Below, one piece after another: positions 53,635 through 62,439 of a stretch of 64,000 bases of DNA; the first letter of the stretch is position 1, and every line of letters starts with the position of its first letter. Origin of the DNA: Pseudomonas sp. ANT_H12B (GTDB taxonomy: Bacteria; Pseudomonadota; Gammaproteobacteria; Pseudomonadales; Pseudomonadaceae); assembly GCF_008369325.1 (NCBI RefSeq), contig NZ_VOBI01000003.1, positions 372,001 through 436,000 on the forward strand, given 5' to 3'. Below the pieces are notes generated by a model. That model saw only the letters and a program-made list of their open reading frames with translations, had not been told where the DNA came from and did not search any database. A program made the position numbers and the translations under genes.

Positions 53635-54450
53635 TTAAATCTCTACGGGCGTATCGGGATGGTTGCCCCATTCGCCCCAGGAACCGGCGTAGCCTTTGAC
53701 CCGCGGATAACCGAGGGATTTGGCCACCAGATAGGTGAAGCCAGAACGATGGTGAGTCTGGCAGTGGGTAATCACTTCTTTGTCTTTGGTGATCCCGAGT
53801 TTCTCCAGGATCTGCGGCATGTCGGTGCGGATGCGCAAGTTGCGTGCCTGATCCATGCCCGCGGTCCATTCGAAATTGACCGCGCCGGGAATGTGCCCGG
53901 CCTTGGCCGCCAGGACTTTCTCGCCCGAGTACTCCAGCGGCCCGCGTGCGTCCCAGATCGCCAGGTCGGCGGCACCAAGACGGCTTTGCAGGTACTCACG
54001 GGTGGCAGTGGGTTCGTCGTGCAGGGTCAACGCAACCGGGCCGCCGACCGGAGCCGGGATCTGGATCGACATGGGCAAGCCTTCTGCCAGCCAGGCCTTC
54101 AGGCCGCCGTCGATATAGTGGTACTTGCTGTGGCCGATGACATCCAGCAGCCAGATAAAGCGCCCGGCCCAACCGCCGCCTTCATCGTCATAGACGACGT
54201 AGACCGCATCGGGGTTGTGTCCCAGTTCACCGAACAACGCTTCGAGTGCCGCTTGCGGCGGCATCAGTCCCGGCGCAGGTGCGTGACCGAGTTGGGTGCG
54301 TTTCGGATCGACAAAGCGCGCACCGGGAATATGCCCTTCGGCATAGCGGGCGCTGCTGGTCAGGTCCACCAGAATCAGCTCGCGGGCGTCGAGACGAGGG
54401 AGCAAGTCGCTCGGTTCGATCACCAGCGGCAAACCAGAGAAGTCAGACAT
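53635..54450 (-). CDS. rhdA: Thiosulfate:cyanide sulfurtransferase (rhodanese)
   Basis: RhdA transfers sulfane sulfur from thiosulfate to cyanide or other thiophiles. The 271-residue protein has two rhodanese domains, and only the second is catalytic. Its active-site loop HCQTHHRSGF puts the nucleophile at Cys230, the same number as in the well-studied Azotobacter RhdA. The first domain has RYAEGHIPGARFVDP and YDDEGGGWAGR in place of a catalytic loop. The ATG at 54450 is preferred to one 18 bases earlier. It precedes psd on the minus strand. Confidence 0.94.
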   Translation of the reverse strand: MSDFSGLPLVIEPSDLLPRLDARELILVDLTSSARYAEGHIPGARFVDPKRTQLGHAPAPGLMPPQAALEALFGELGHNPDAVYVVYDDEGGGWAGRFIWLLDVIGHSKYHYIDGGLKAWLAEGLPMSIQIPAPVGGPVALTLHDEPTATREYLQSRLGAADLAIWDARGPLEYSGEKVLAAKAGHIPGAVNFEWTAGMDQARNLRIRTDMPQILEKLGITKDKEVITHCQTHHRSGFTYLVAKSLGYPRVKGYAGSWGEWGNHPDTPVEI

Positions 54451-54492
54451 GTGAGGTCTCCAGAGCACAAAGGGGAGGATTGTAGCGCAGCG

Positions 54493-56031
54493 TCATTGGC
54501 CGCGGTGACTAAAGCTGTGCAGTGCCTTTTCGATGCACTGCGCGGTTTTGCCGAAGGCTTGCACGGTGATTTCCGAGAACGGCCCACCGCCCTGATCCGC
54601 CACGACGATCATGATCACCCGGCCATTGTTGATCAGTGAGCGCAGCAGCAGGTGTTCACCGCCGAACTGCGAGCGCAGGCTGGCCGGCAGCAGGGCCGAA
54701 AATTGTGCATTGTTGGCCGGTGACAGTCGAACTTGGGCCTGTTGCGAGAGCAGGCGTTGCAGCACAGTGCTCTGGCTGACCAGGAAATTCAGGCCGGCCA
54801 CTTCTTTCGGCAACCCGGCGATCTGGTGCACTCGCAGATTGGCGTGCGTGCGGTCGGCCATCAGAATCATCACCCGACGCATGCCGCACGCGACTAATGC
54901 GTCCCGCGCAAAAGTGGTCAAGTGCATGGCATTGGTGAAGCGACTTGGCTCGACCAGCAGCTCGGCACATTGCTTGCGCCATTTCGCAAGGTCTTCAGCG
55001 GTCGGTGCCGGGGCTGGCAGCAAACCGGCGTGGATACGGTTCATGCCCCACGGCCAGATCAGCGACACCGCCGGGTGCCACAGGTCGGGCATGGCGTGAT
55101 GGCGGGCGCTGTTGGCGGCCTGCTGGTGCAACTGCTGCTGCACGTCGTCCATCGGCATTTGCAGGTAAAGGCTGGTCAGGTACTGCCAGCGTTCACTGTG
55201 GGGGGTGTCCCAGGCCTGTTGCGCCGACAGCGCCAGACCGTTGGCCAACAGCACCGTATTGGCCGGTTGGTTGAGCCAGCGGCGCAGGGTCGGGTCGTCA
55301 TCGAGTCGGTTTTGCTGGCGCAACGGATGATCGCTGTCGCGAGCGATGCGCAGCACTTTCACCAGTTCACGTTGCTCGTTGAGCAGCAGCCGATAACCCT
55401 GCTGCACCCAGATCGGCAGACGCCATATGTCCACGAGCGCCAGGCAGATATCCAGCAGGCGCGCGCCGAACAATTGCTTTTCGACTGTGCGCGCCGACTC
55501 GCCTTTGTGGATGACCCGCAACTCCCATTCTTCGAGCAACTGCGGATGGGTCAACGCCATCGGCCAGAGCGGCGAGAGAAACAGCAGGCTGCCCCAGTGG
55601 ATGTCCTGCCACAGCCGCGCCAGGCGACTGGCGAAAAAACCGTTGGCCTGTTGGGTCGCGTGTTGGCTGATCAGTTGCAGCTGGCGCAGGGCGACGGGAA
55701 TTTGCGATTGAGGCTCGGCGGGCAGACGGGCGAGCAGTTCTTCGGTGCGTTTCAAACCGAGGCGATTGATCGCCACCTCAAGGTTTTCCGCCGGTTCGGT
55801 CATGCTGCCATGGGTGTGCCGGTTGGCTTCGCGAATCACGCTCAAGGCCAGGGCCGGGCTGTCTTGCATCAGTTCGGCGATATCGCGCAGAGAGCTGCGA
55901 CTGTTGGCGATGGCCTTGCAGACAAGGTCATGGCTGACTTGCGGGACCGGCAGGCGCACTCCATCGAGAAGCTTGACCCAGCCTTCGAGAGTGGTCGGTT
56001 TTGGAGTTGAAACGTTCGTTTCGTTAGCCAT
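54493..56031 (-). CDS. HDOD-domain protein
   Basis: A 512-residue protein with an HDOD domain in its N-terminal half (VCKAIANSRSSLRDIAELMQDSPALALSVIREANR near residue 28, and continued helices to about 220), followed by a C-terminal region ending in a GAF-like segment (VACGMRRVMILMADRTHANLRVH). HDOD proteins take part in signalling and motility control in Pseudomonas and Xanthomonas. The enzymatic Asp and His of HD domains are absent. It corresponds to PA4955. It is divergent from motA, with about 165 bases between the start codons. Confidence 0.78.
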   Translation of the reverse strand: MANETNVSTPKPTTLEGWVKLLDGVRLPVPQVSHDLVCKAIANSRSSLRDIAELMQDSPALALSVIREANRHTHGSMTEPAENLEVAINRLGLKRTEELLARLPAEPQSQIPVALRQLQLISQHATQQANGFFASRLARLWQDIHWGSLLFLSPLWPMALTHPQLLEEWELRVIHKGESARTVEKQLFGARLLDICLALVDIWRLPIWVQQGYRLLLNEQRELVKVLRIARDSDHPLRQQNRLDDDPTLRRWLNQPANTVLLANGLALSAQQAWDTPHSERWQYLTSLYLQMPMDDVQQQLHQQAANSARHHAMPDLWHPAVSLIWPWGMNRIHAGLLPAPAPTAEDLAKWRKQCAELLVEPSRFTNAMHLTTFARDALVACGMRRVMILMADRTHANLRVHQIAGLPKEVAGLNFLVSQSTVLQRLLSQQAQVRLSPANNAQFSALLPASLRSQFGGEHLLLRSLINNGRVIMIVVADQGGGPFSEITVQAFGKTAQCIEKALHSFSHRGQ

Positions 56032-56197
56032 GGTTGGACGCGATCATCGTCTGCATTACCTATGCCCGGAGTGGGCCAAATTGGCTTTTCGCCTGAACTG
56101 GCTATAGTCTGGCGCAGTTTTGCCGATAAGGAGAAGAAGAGATTTTTTAACTTCCGAATATGACCTTGAACCCGACTCAGTAAGTGCTCTCCTACCT

Positions 56198-57049
56198 ATG
56201 GCTAAATTAATCGGCATCATCGTCGTATTCGCGAGCGTGCTCGGCGGATACGTGCTCTCCCACGGCAAAATTGCCGCCCTGATTCAGCCCTTCGAGGTGA
56301 TGATTATTGGTGGTGCGGCACTCGGTGCATTCCTGCAGGCCAACCCCGGTCACATGACCCTGCGCGTTCTCAAGAAATCCTTGGGAATGTTCAGCTCGCG
56401 CTTCAACCACACGTTCTATCTGGAAGTGCTGGGCCTGATCTACGAGATCCTCAACAAGAGCCGCCGCGAAGGCATGATGGCGATCGAGGGCGACATCGAA
56501 GATGCTGCCGCGAGCCCGATCTTCGCCAAGTACCCGGCAGTCCTGAAAGATGAACGCATGACCGCGTACATCTGTGATTACTTGCGCATCATGTCTTCCG
56601 GCAACATGGCTCCCCATGAGCTCGAAGGCCTGTTCGACATGGAACTGACAAGCCTCAAGGAAGACCTGGATCACCCGTCCCACGCGGTCAACGGCATTGC
56701 CGATGCCATGCCGGGTTTCGGTATCGTCGCGGCGGTGTTGGGGATTGTGGTGACCATGGCCTCCCTGGGTGAAAGCGACCAGAAAATGATCGGCCTGCAC
56801 GTCGGTGCGGCACTGGTGGGGACCTTCTTCGGTATTCTCGCCGCCTACGGTTTCTTTGGTCCGCTGGCTCACGCCTTGGCCCACGACGCCAAGGAAGAAC
56901 TGAACATCTACGAAGCCATCAAGGCTTCGCTGGTCGCGTCGGCTTCCGGCATGCCGCCTTCGCTGGCGGTGGAGTTCGGCCGCAAGGTTCTGTACCCGGC
57001 GCACCGTCCAAGTTTCGCTGAGCTGGAACAAGCGGTTCGCGGTCGCTAA
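56198..57049 (+). CDS. motA: Flagellar motor stator protein MotA
   Basis: MotA is the proton channel subunit of the flagellar stator, forming a pentamer around MotB. The 283-residue protein has four transmembrane segments: two near the N-terminus (IIVVFASVLGGYVL, VMIIGGAALGAFL) and two after residue 165 (GFGIVAAVLGIVVTMASLG, VGAALVGTFFGILAAYGFFG). The large cytoplasmic loop carries charged residues that contact FliG. The ATG at 56198 gives the usual MAKLIGIIVVF start, and upstream in-frame codons are leader. Four bases separate it from motB. Confidence 0.96.
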   Translation: MAKLIGIIVVFASVLGGYVLSHGKIAALIQPFEVMIIGGAALGAFLQANPGHMTLRVLKKSLGMFSSRFNHTFYLEVLGLIYEILNKSRREGMMAIEGDIEDAAASPIFAKYPAVLKDERMTAYICDYLRIMSSGNMAPHELEGLFDMELTSLKEDLDHPSHAVNGIADAMPGFGIVAAVLGIVVTMASLGESDQKMIGLHVGAALVGTFFGILAAYGFFGPLAHALAHDAKEELNIYEAIKASLVASASGMPPSLAVEFGRKVLYPAHRPSFAELEQAVRGR

Positions 57050-57052
57050 GTC

Positions 57053-58081
57053 ATGGAAAACAACCAGCCGATAATCATCAAGCGCGTCAAGAAGTACGCG
57101 GCCGGGCATCACGGTGGCTCCTGGAAAATCGCCTTCGCGGACTTCGCGACAGCGATGATGGCGTTCTTCCTGGTGCTGTGGCTGCTGTCCACGGCAACGC
57201 CGGAGCAGAAGATCGCCATCGCCGGTTACTTCAAGGACCCGGTCGGTTTTTCCGAAAGCGGCACGCCCTATATCATCGATCTGGGCGGCTCGCCGACCCT
57301 GGCGCCGGAAAACACCCTCAACCCCGAGGTGAAATCCCAGCCGCAGCCAGACAAAATCACCACCGACACCGATCAGGTCGAAGGCATGGCCGAACAGGTT
57401 GAGAGAGAACGCCTGGAACTGTTGCTACAAGAACTGCAAAACAAGGTGGATGAAAATCCGCAACTGCAAAAGTTCAAGGATCAGATCCTCTTCGAAATCA
57501 CTCAGGACGGTTTGCGCATCCAGATCATGGACGCCGAAAACCGGCCGATGTTCGACTCCGGCAGCGCCCGCCTGAAACCGTATTTCGAAGACATCCTGCT
57601 GGCCATGGCCGACACCATCAAAGCGGTGCCGAACAAGATCAGCATCAGCGGCCACACCGATGCCAAGCCGTATATGGGCACCGGCGATTTCGGTAACTGG
57701 GAGCTTTCGGCCAACCGTGCCAACGCCGCACGTCGTGCGCTGATCGCTGGCAGCTATCCGGATGCACAGGTGGCGCGGGTCGTCGGTTATGCCTCGTCAG
57801 CCTTGTTCGATCGCGAGAAACCGTTCAATCCGGTCAACCGCCGAATCGACATCGTGGTGCTGACCAAGAAAGCCCAGCGCGCCATTGAGGGTTCGCAAGG
57901 TGCAGAGCCGGAGCCTGCTCCGCAACCGACGCAAGGGCAGGGTGGCCCGGGTGAAGTGCCGGCCACGCCAGTCGACCCGAACGCGTTGCCGGCAGATAAG
58001 GAACCGTTGCCGGCGCATGAGCTTCGGGAGCGGTTGAACCTGTTCGATGATCCGAAGCCAGCAGACCCACCGAAACAGTGA
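57053..58081 (+). CDS. motB: Flagellar motor stator protein MotB
   Basis: MotB completes the stator and anchors it to peptidoglycan. The 342-residue product has a basic N-terminus (IIIKRVKKYAAGHHGGSWKIAFADFATAMMAFFLVLW), in which the aspartate of ADFATAMM, near residue 30, is the proton-binding residue, then one transmembrane helix, a plug and linker region, and an OmpA-like peptidoglycan-binding domain with ISGHTDAKPY and LSANRANAARRAL. The C-terminus is Pro-rich. It lies four bases after motA and is followed by a strong terminator. Confidence 0.96.
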   Translation: MENNQPIIIKRVKKYAAGHHGGSWKIAFADFATAMMAFFLVLWLLSTATPEQKIAIAGYFKDPVGFSESGTPYIIDLGGSPTLAPENTLNPEVKSQPQPDKITTDTDQVEGMAEQVERERLELLLQELQNKVDENPQLQKFKDQILFEITQDGLRIQIMDAENRPMFDSGSARLKPYFEDILLAMADTIKAVPNKISISGHTDAKPYMGTGDFGNWELSANRANAARRALIAGSYPDAQVARVVGYASSALFDREKPFNPVNRRIDIVVLTKKAQRAIEGSQGAEPEPAPQPTQGQGGPGEVPATPVDPNALPADKEPLPAHELRERLNLFDDPKPADPPKQ

Positions 58082-58085
58082 CCCC

Positions 58086-58118
58086 AAAAAAGCCGACAGC
58101 AATGTCGGCTTTTTTTTT
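58086..58118 (+). terminator. Rho-independent terminator of motAB
   Basis: GCCGACA (58092-58098), loop GCAA, TGTCGGC (58103-58109) and nine T (58110-58118), with a matching A run upstream: a textbook terminator. Confidence 0.95.
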
Positions 58119-58128
58119 GTGTCTGGTA

Positions 58129-58157
58129 GTCGTTCTCACGCTGAACATGGGAACGAT
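58129..58157. repeat. Degenerate GTTCCCACGC-type palindrome
   Basis: CGTTCTCACGCTG followed by CATGGGAACGA resembles the perfect palindrome at 26,119-26,155, but its arms have diverged. The stretch from here to 58,300, before the promoter, contains no gene that I can support. It has a small CGTCTC/GAGACG palindrome at 58,209-58,221. Confidence 0.5.
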
Positions 58158-58304
58158 CAGAGCGGTAAAAAAATCCAAAAAAGAGGCATTTCCGAGAAAG
58201 GTGTAGGGCGTCTCCGAGACGTACAAACCGGGTTTCACTTCGTTGGAGGCCCGCCTATAGTTTGCCCGTCGCCGACAAATCGGTGATGGACCTTAGCCGG
58301 TCGT

Positions 58305-58334
58305 TTGAGAGGAATGCACGAGCGCCCGTATAAT
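58305..58334 (+). promoter_or_regulatory. Strong sigma70-type promoter of the leader RNA
   Basis: TTGAGA (58305-58310, five of six consensus), an 18-bp spacer and a perfect TATAAT (58329-58334). The predicted start, near 58,341, leaves a leader of about 160 bases before the ATG at 58,503. Confidence 0.8.
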
Positions 58335-58370
58335 TGCGGCGCTATTTGCTGCCTGACATATTTGTCTATG

Positions 58371-58473
58371 GTGGCTGTGCGTGGGACACCTTCGGGGTGT
58401 GCCGGGTTCCTCTGACCGGTCGGCTAACCCACGTACAGCTGCCACCCATTCGATTAGCCGCGAAAAGGGTGGG
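58371..58473 (+). ncRNA. Structured leader RNA, possibly two-state
   Basis: The 5' segment 58371-58385 pairs with 58428-58445 (ten base pairs including one G-U, then a three-base bulge and five more pairs). Inside lie a hairpin ACACC (58386-58390)/GGTGT (58396-58400) capped by a TTCG-containing loop and a second stem GCCG (58401-58404)/CGGC (58421-58424), so it can fold as a three-way junction. The 3' strand overlaps alternative partners: CGGCTAA (58421-58427) with TTAGCCG (58454-58460), and CCACCC (58442-58447) with GGGTGG (58467-58472). The two folds are mutually exclusive. The ribosome-binding site AAGGA (58489-58493) follows. I recall similar leaders before DUF3077/DUF6124-type genes in Pseudomonas, but cannot confirm a family. 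Confidence 0.6.
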
Positions 58474-58502
58474 AGTTTCATTTTTCAGAAGGAATTCAAA
58501 CC

Positions 58503-58772
58503 ATGTCCAGATATCACCCACTCCAAGGCAACTTCAGCGTCGGCCCGACGCTGTACATCGACACCGAAGCCCGCGCTTCCGATCTGTTTGAAACCGCCGT
58601 CCACCGACTCAAAGCCGCACGCAATCTGCTCAACAGCGTCACCTGCCTGTGCGTCAAAGAAGCCGAAGGTCACGACCTGGAACATTTCGCCAATGCTGCC
58701 CACATGTTGATCCAGGACGGCTGTGATGCCTTGGATGTGCTTGGCTGGACGCTGGAAAAAGCTGTACGTTGA
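58503..58772 (+). CDS. Small DUF3077/DUF6124-like protein
   Basis: An 89-residue soluble protein of unknown function. The N-terminus FSVGPTLYIDTEARASDLFETAVHRL is followed by two predicted helices (KAARNLLNSV, EHFANAAHMLIQDGCDALDVLGWTLEKA). The layout resembles the small, multi-copy DUF3077/DUF6124 proteins of Pseudomonas. The AAGGA ribosome-binding site is ten bases upstream of the ATG. It has its own promoter and terminator, so it is a single-gene unit in which the leader (about 160 bases) is more than half as long as the coding region. Confidence 0.75.
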   Translation: MSRYHPLQGNFSVGPTLYIDTEARASDLFETAVHRLKAARNLLNSVTCLCVKEAEGHDLEHFANAAHMLIQDGCDALDVLGWTLEKAVR

Positions 58773-58779
58773 AAACGAG

Positions 58780-58806
58780 AAAGCCGCGATATTCGCGGCT
58801 TTTTTG
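58780..58806. terminator. Bidirectional terminator
   Basis: AAAGCCGCGA (58780-58789), loop TAT, TCGCGGCTTT (58793-58802) and more T. It ends the 89-residue gene and, read on the minus strand, also follows the rsgA stop. Confidence 0.9.
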
Positions 58807-58823
58807 TCTCTGCGGGAAGCTAC

Positions 58824-59855
58824 TTAATAGCTGGTTTCCGGCAAACTCGCGATGATCGACCGGTAACTGTTCATCCGTTGCTGCTGCACGCGACCCTCTT
58901 CCAATGCCTTGAGCAGAGCGCAACCCGGCTCGCGGTCGTGCTTGCAATCGCGGAAGCGGCAGGTGCCGATCAGGTCGTTGAACTCGATGAAGCCGGCTTC
59001 GACGTCGGCACGACTGACGTGGCCCAGGCCGAACTCACGAATACCTGGGGAGTCGATCAGCTCGCCGCCACCGGGGAAGTGGAACAACCGCGCGGTGGTG
59101 GTGGTGTGAGTGCCCTGGCCGGAGAGCTCGGACAGCGGGCCGACACGGGCTTCGACTTCAGGCAACAAGGTGTTGACCAACGAGGATTTGCCGACGCCGG
59201 ACTGGCCGACGAACACGCTGATGTGCCCGTCCAGTTGTGCCTGCAATTGCTCCATGCCGTTGCCGTGGTGCGCCGAAACTTCCAGCACCGGATAACCCAG
59301 CGTGCGGTAAACCGCCAGCAAGGCATTCAGTGCGGGGGCGTTCTGCTCGTCGATCAGGTCGAACTTGTTGAGCAGCAGCAACGGCCGGATGCCGGCGTGC
59401 TCTGCAGCAACCAGATAACGGTCGATCAGGTTGGCATGGGGCTCGGGCAGCGGGGCGAAGACGATGACGATCATGTCGACGTTGGCCGCTACAGGCTTGA
59501 GCTGACCACGGCTGTCCGGGCGGCAGAGTTCGGTTTTACGCGGCAGTTGCGCCACGATCACACCGATGCCCTGGTTGCCGGCACGCCAGACCACCTGATC
59601 GCCGGTCACCAGCGCAGGCAGGTTGGCGCGCAAGTGGCAGCGGAATACTTGGCCGGCCAAATCGCCATCGAGGGCTTCGACTTCGACCTGCACACCGAAG
59701 TGCGCGATCACCAGGCCGGTTTGTTCCGGACCCAGGTCGCCGCCCTCAAGTGCCTCGACAGCCGAGGATTCGCGTTTGGCGGCGCGGGCAGCGCGTTCGC
59801 CCTGAATCTTTTCGATGCGCCAGTTTTGACGACGATTGAGTTGGCGTTTGGCCAT
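58824..59855 (-). CDS. rsgA: Small ribosomal subunit biogenesis GTPase RsgA
   Basis: RsgA is a circularly permuted GTPase that helps 30S maturation. The 343-residue protein has an N-terminal OB-fold (about residues 35-105), the G4 motif LLNKFDLI, the P-loop [15 protein letters not shown] near residue 218, and G3 [10 protein letters not shown]. The zinc-binding region [14 protein letters not shown] lies near residue 300. The order G4-G1-G3 is diagnostic. It is divergent from orn, as in many gammaproteobacteria. Confidence 0.96.
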   Translation of the reverse strand: MAKRQLNRRQNWRIEKIQGERAARAAKRESSAVEALEGGDLGPEQTGLVIAHFGVQVEVEALDGDLAGQVFRCHLRANLPALVTGDQVVWRAGNQGIGVIVAQLPRKTELCRPDSRGQLKPVAANVDMIVIVFAPLPEPHANLIDRYLVAAEHAGIRPLLLLNKFDLIDEQNAPALNALLAVYRTLGYPVLEVSAHHGNGMEQLQAQLDGHISVFVGQSGVGKSSLVNTLLPEVEARVGPLSELSGQGTHTTTTARLFHFPGGGELIDSPGIREFGLGHVSRADVEAGFIEFNDLIGTCRFRDCKHDREPGCALLKALEEGRVQQQRMNSYRSIIASLPETSY

Positions 59856-59962
59856 GGGTGTTCCGTATCAAGAATGCAGCGATTAGGTAAAACGGCCGCG
59901 AGTTTAGCACGCCCGGCCGCCGGCCTAGGCTAAACTGCGCAGCATTGCCTAGGAGCCGACAC

Positions 59963-60505
59963 ATGCAAAACCCGCAGAATCTGATCTGGATCGACCTGGA
60001 AATGACCGGTCTGAACCCTGATACCGACGTCATCATCGAGATGGCCACCATCGTCACCGACAGTGACCTGAACACCTTGGCCGAAGGTCCGGTGATCGCC
60101 ATCCACCACAGCGACGAGATCCTCGCCGGTATGGACGAGTGGAACACCCGTCAACACGGCGGCTCCGGGCTGACCCAACGGGTTCGCGACAGCCGCATCA
60201 GCATGGCCGAAGCCGAAGCCGAGACCATCGCTTTTCTGGAGAAATGGGTACCGAAGGGCAAGTCCCCGATCTGCGGCAACAGTATTTGCCAGGACCGTCG
60301 CTTCCTTTATACGCACATGAAATCCCTGGAAAGCTTCTTCCACTACCGCAACCTCGACGTCTCGACGCTTAAAGAGTTGGCCGCACGCTGGGCGCCGGAC
60401 GTGCGCGACAGCTTCAAAAAGGGCAGCACCCACCTGGCGCTGGACGACATTCGCGAATCGATTGCCGAGCTGCAGCACTACCGCAAGCATTTCATCAAAT
60501 TTTGA
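59963..60505 (+). CDS. orn: Oligoribonuclease
   Basis: Orn degrades two- to five-nucleotide RNAs and pGpG, so it also completes c-di-GMP breakdown in Pseudomonas. The 180-residue DEDDh exonuclease shows [14 protein letters not shown] (Asp12 and Glu14), [13 protein letters not shown] and [14 protein letters not shown] with the catalytic His and Asp. The ATG at 59963 gives the normal start, and a TTG 18 bases upstream is less likely. It is divergent from rsgA. Confidence 0.97.
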   Translation: MQNPQNLIWIDLEMTGLNPDTDVIIEMATIVTDSDLNTLAEGPVIAIHHSDEILAGMDEWNTRQHGGSGLTQRVRDSRISMAEAEAETIAFLEKWVPKGKSPICGNSICQDRRFLYTHMKSLESFFHYRNLDVSTLKELAARWAPDVRDSFKKGSTHLALDDIRESIAELQHYRKHFIKF

Positions 60506-60527
60506 TTCGGGTGTGTCCGTTCTGACG

Positions 60528-60596
60528 CCATCGCGGGCAAGCCCGCTCCCACATGATTTGCGATAACCCTGTGGGAGCGGGCTTGCCCGCGATTGG
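60528..60596. repeat. REP doublet, GCGGGC variant
   Basis: Inverted REP copies with GCGGGCAAGCCCGC then GCTCCCAC (60,533-60,552), and GTGGGAGC with GCGGGCTTGCCCGC (60,571-60,592), between orn and the TRIC-type gene. They match the 47,704-47,797 pair. Confidence 0.85.
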
Positions 60597-60703
60597 ATGG
60601 TCCAGACATAGAGATGTTGAGGCCAGCGAACATTATCTGGCGCCCTCTTTTGGTGCCTCAGCGAAGTGAGTAGACTGCGCGCCTTCCTGCAAGGACCGCC
60701 ACC

Positions 60704-61315
60704 ATGTTGCTGATGCTTTACCTGATCGCCATTACCGCCGAAGCCATGACCGGCGCCCTGTCTGCGGGCCGTCGCGGCATGGATTGGTTTGGTGTGGTGC
60801 TGATCGCTTGCGTCACGGCCCTCGGTGGCGGTTCGGTGCGCGACGTGCTGCTCGGTCACTACCCGCTGACGTGGGTCAAACACCCGGAATACCTGGTGCT
60901 GACCTCAATTGCGGCGATGTTCACCGTCTTCGCTGCACGCTGGATGCGTCACCTGCGCTCGCTGTTTCTGGTGCTTGATGCCGTGGGACTGGTGGCGTTC
61001 ACGCTGATCGGCTGCATGACCGCCCTGGAAATGGGCCACGGTATGTTGGTGGCTTCGGTCAGCGGCGTGATCACCGGGGTTTTCGGCGGCATCCTGCGCG
61101 ACATCTTCTGCAACGACATCCCGCTGATTTTCCGCCGCGAGCTGTACGCCAGCGTTTCGTTCGCTGCGGCGTGGTGCTACATGCTGTGCATCTATCTGCA
61201 ATTACCCGGCGAACAGGCAATTTTGATCACGCTGTTTGGTGGCTTCCTGCTGCGGTTACTGGCAATCCGATTTCACTGGGAAATGCCGAAGTTCGTTTAT
61301 AACGACGAAGCCTGA
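60704..61315 (+). CDS. Trimeric intracellular cation channel (TRIC/YicG) family protein
   Basis: A 203-residue inner membrane protein with about seven hydrophobic segments, two repeats of the UPF0126 type. The hallmarks are GGGSVRDVLLGHYPLTWVKHPEY near residue 45 and GVFGGILRDIFCNDIPLIFR near residue 123, each holding the glycine-rich GG-x3-RD motif of TRIC homologues. Such proteins form cation-permeable trimers. The physiological role in bacteria is not settled. Its last 19 bases overlap the end of convergent queG. Confidence 0.85.
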   Translation: MLLMLYLIAITAEAMTGALSAGRRGMDWFGVVLIACVTALGGGSVRDVLLGHYPLTWVKHPEYLVLTSIAAMFTVFAARWMRHLRSLFLVLDAVGLVAFTLIGCMTALEMGHGMLVASVSGVITGVFGGILRDIFCNDIPLIFRRELYASVSFAAAWCYMLCIYLQLPGEQAILITLFGGFLLRLLAIRFHWEMPKFVYNDEA

Positions 61316-62376
61316 CGTTCGGCGTGTTGCTTCAGCGCCCACTCGACGTGTTCGCGCACCAACTCTGACGGGTAATCCCTGCGGGCCTTTAACGCCTCCA
61401 GCACCGGAATGCTCGACGGCGCATTGCCCAGTCCCACCGCCAGATTGCGCAGCCAGCGCTCATAACCCGCCCGCCGCAGCGGCGAACCTTCGGTGCTGCT
61501 GAGAAACTTCTCCTCATCCCACATGAACAGCTCTGCCAACTCCGCGTTGTCCAGATTGTGCCGTGGCTTGAAGTCGCTTTCGCCGGACGGACGGGCGAAG
61601 CGATTCCACGGGCAGACGATCTGACAATCATCGCAACCGAATACCCGATTGCCGATCAGTGGTCGTAAATCCTCCGGGATTGCACTTTTCAATTCGATGG
61701 TCAGGTAGGAAATGCAGCGTCGGGCGTCGAGTACATAAGGGCCGACGAAGGCATTGGTCGGGCAGATGTCCAGGCACGCCGTGCAGCGGCCGCAATGTTC
61801 GGTGCTGTGTGGTGGGTCGATCGGCAGCGGCAGGTCGACGAACAGTTCGCTGAGAAAGAAGTAACTGCCGGCCTTGCGATTCAAGACCAAGGTGTTTTTG
61901 CCGATCCATCCAAGACCGGCCTGTTCGGCGATAGCTTTTTCCAGCACCGGCGCGCTGTCGACGAAGGCGCGGAAACCAAACGGACCGATTTCGGCCTGAA
62001 TTTTATCGGCCAGTTGTTGCACGCGTTTACGGATCAATTTGTGGTAATCGCGGCCCAAGGCATAACGCGAGACGTAGGCTTTTTCCGGTTGTGCCAGTCG
62101 TTTGGCCATTTCGGTGTCGCCCGGCAGGTAGTCCATGCGTAGGGAAACGACCCGAAGCGTGCCGGGTACTAGCTCTTCCGGGTGTGAGCGTTTGCTGCCG
62201 TGGGCGCCCATGTAGTCCATTTCGCCGTGGTAGCCGGCCGCGAGCCAGCGCTCCAGGTGCTGCTCATGCTCGGCGAGATCGAGGCCGCTGATGCCGACTT
62301 GCTGAAAGCCCAGCTCGCGGCCCCAGTCCTTGATGGATTGGGCGAGGGCGGGCAGGTCTGTGGTAATAGCGGGCAT
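61297..62376 (-). CDS. queG: Epoxyqueuosine reductase
   Basis: QueG is a cobalamin- and iron-sulfur-dependent enzyme that reduces epoxyqueuosine to queuosine in tRNA. The 359-residue protein has two ferredoxin-type cluster motifs, CGRCTACLDICPTNAF near residue 190 and CDDCQIVCPWN near 242, and FVDSAPVLEK near 137 with the catalytic Asp. The ATG at 62376 is chosen. A longer frame upstream crosses the divergent nnrD promoter region. The gene is convergent with the TRIC-type gene and divergent from nnrD. Confidence 0.95.
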   Translation of the reverse strand: MPAITTDLPALAQSIKDWGRELGFQQVGISGLDLAEHEQHLERWLAAGYHGEMDYMGAHGSKRSHPEELVPGTLRVVSLRMDYLPGDTEMAKRLAQPEKAYVSRYALGRDYHKLIRKRVQQLADKIQAEIGPFGFRAFVDSAPVLEKAIAEQAGLGWIGKNTLVLNRKAGSYFFLSELFVDLPLPIDPPHSTEHCGRCTACLDICPTNAFVGPYVLDARRCISYLTIELKSAIPEDLRPLIGNRVFGCDDCQIVCPWNRFARPSGESDFKPRHNLDNAELAELFMWDEEKFLSSTEGSPLRRAGYERWLRNLAVGLGNAPSSIPVLEALKARRDYPSELVREHVEWALKQHAERQASSL

Positions 62377-62405
62377 GAGGCGAGAGAAACCGGAGCTGAG
62401 ATGCG

Positions 62406-62411
62406 TATAAT
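62406..62411 (+). promoter_or_regulatory. nnrD -10 box
   Basis: A perfect TATAAT in the 63-bp gap between queG and nnrD. The expected -35 window (62383-62388) is AGAGAA, which is weak. The box matters because transcription from here would begin after an upstream ATG at 62401 and so supports the start at 62440. Confidence 0.45.
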
Positions 62412-62439
62412 TCTGCCAGACATCGGAGCCCGAATACGC

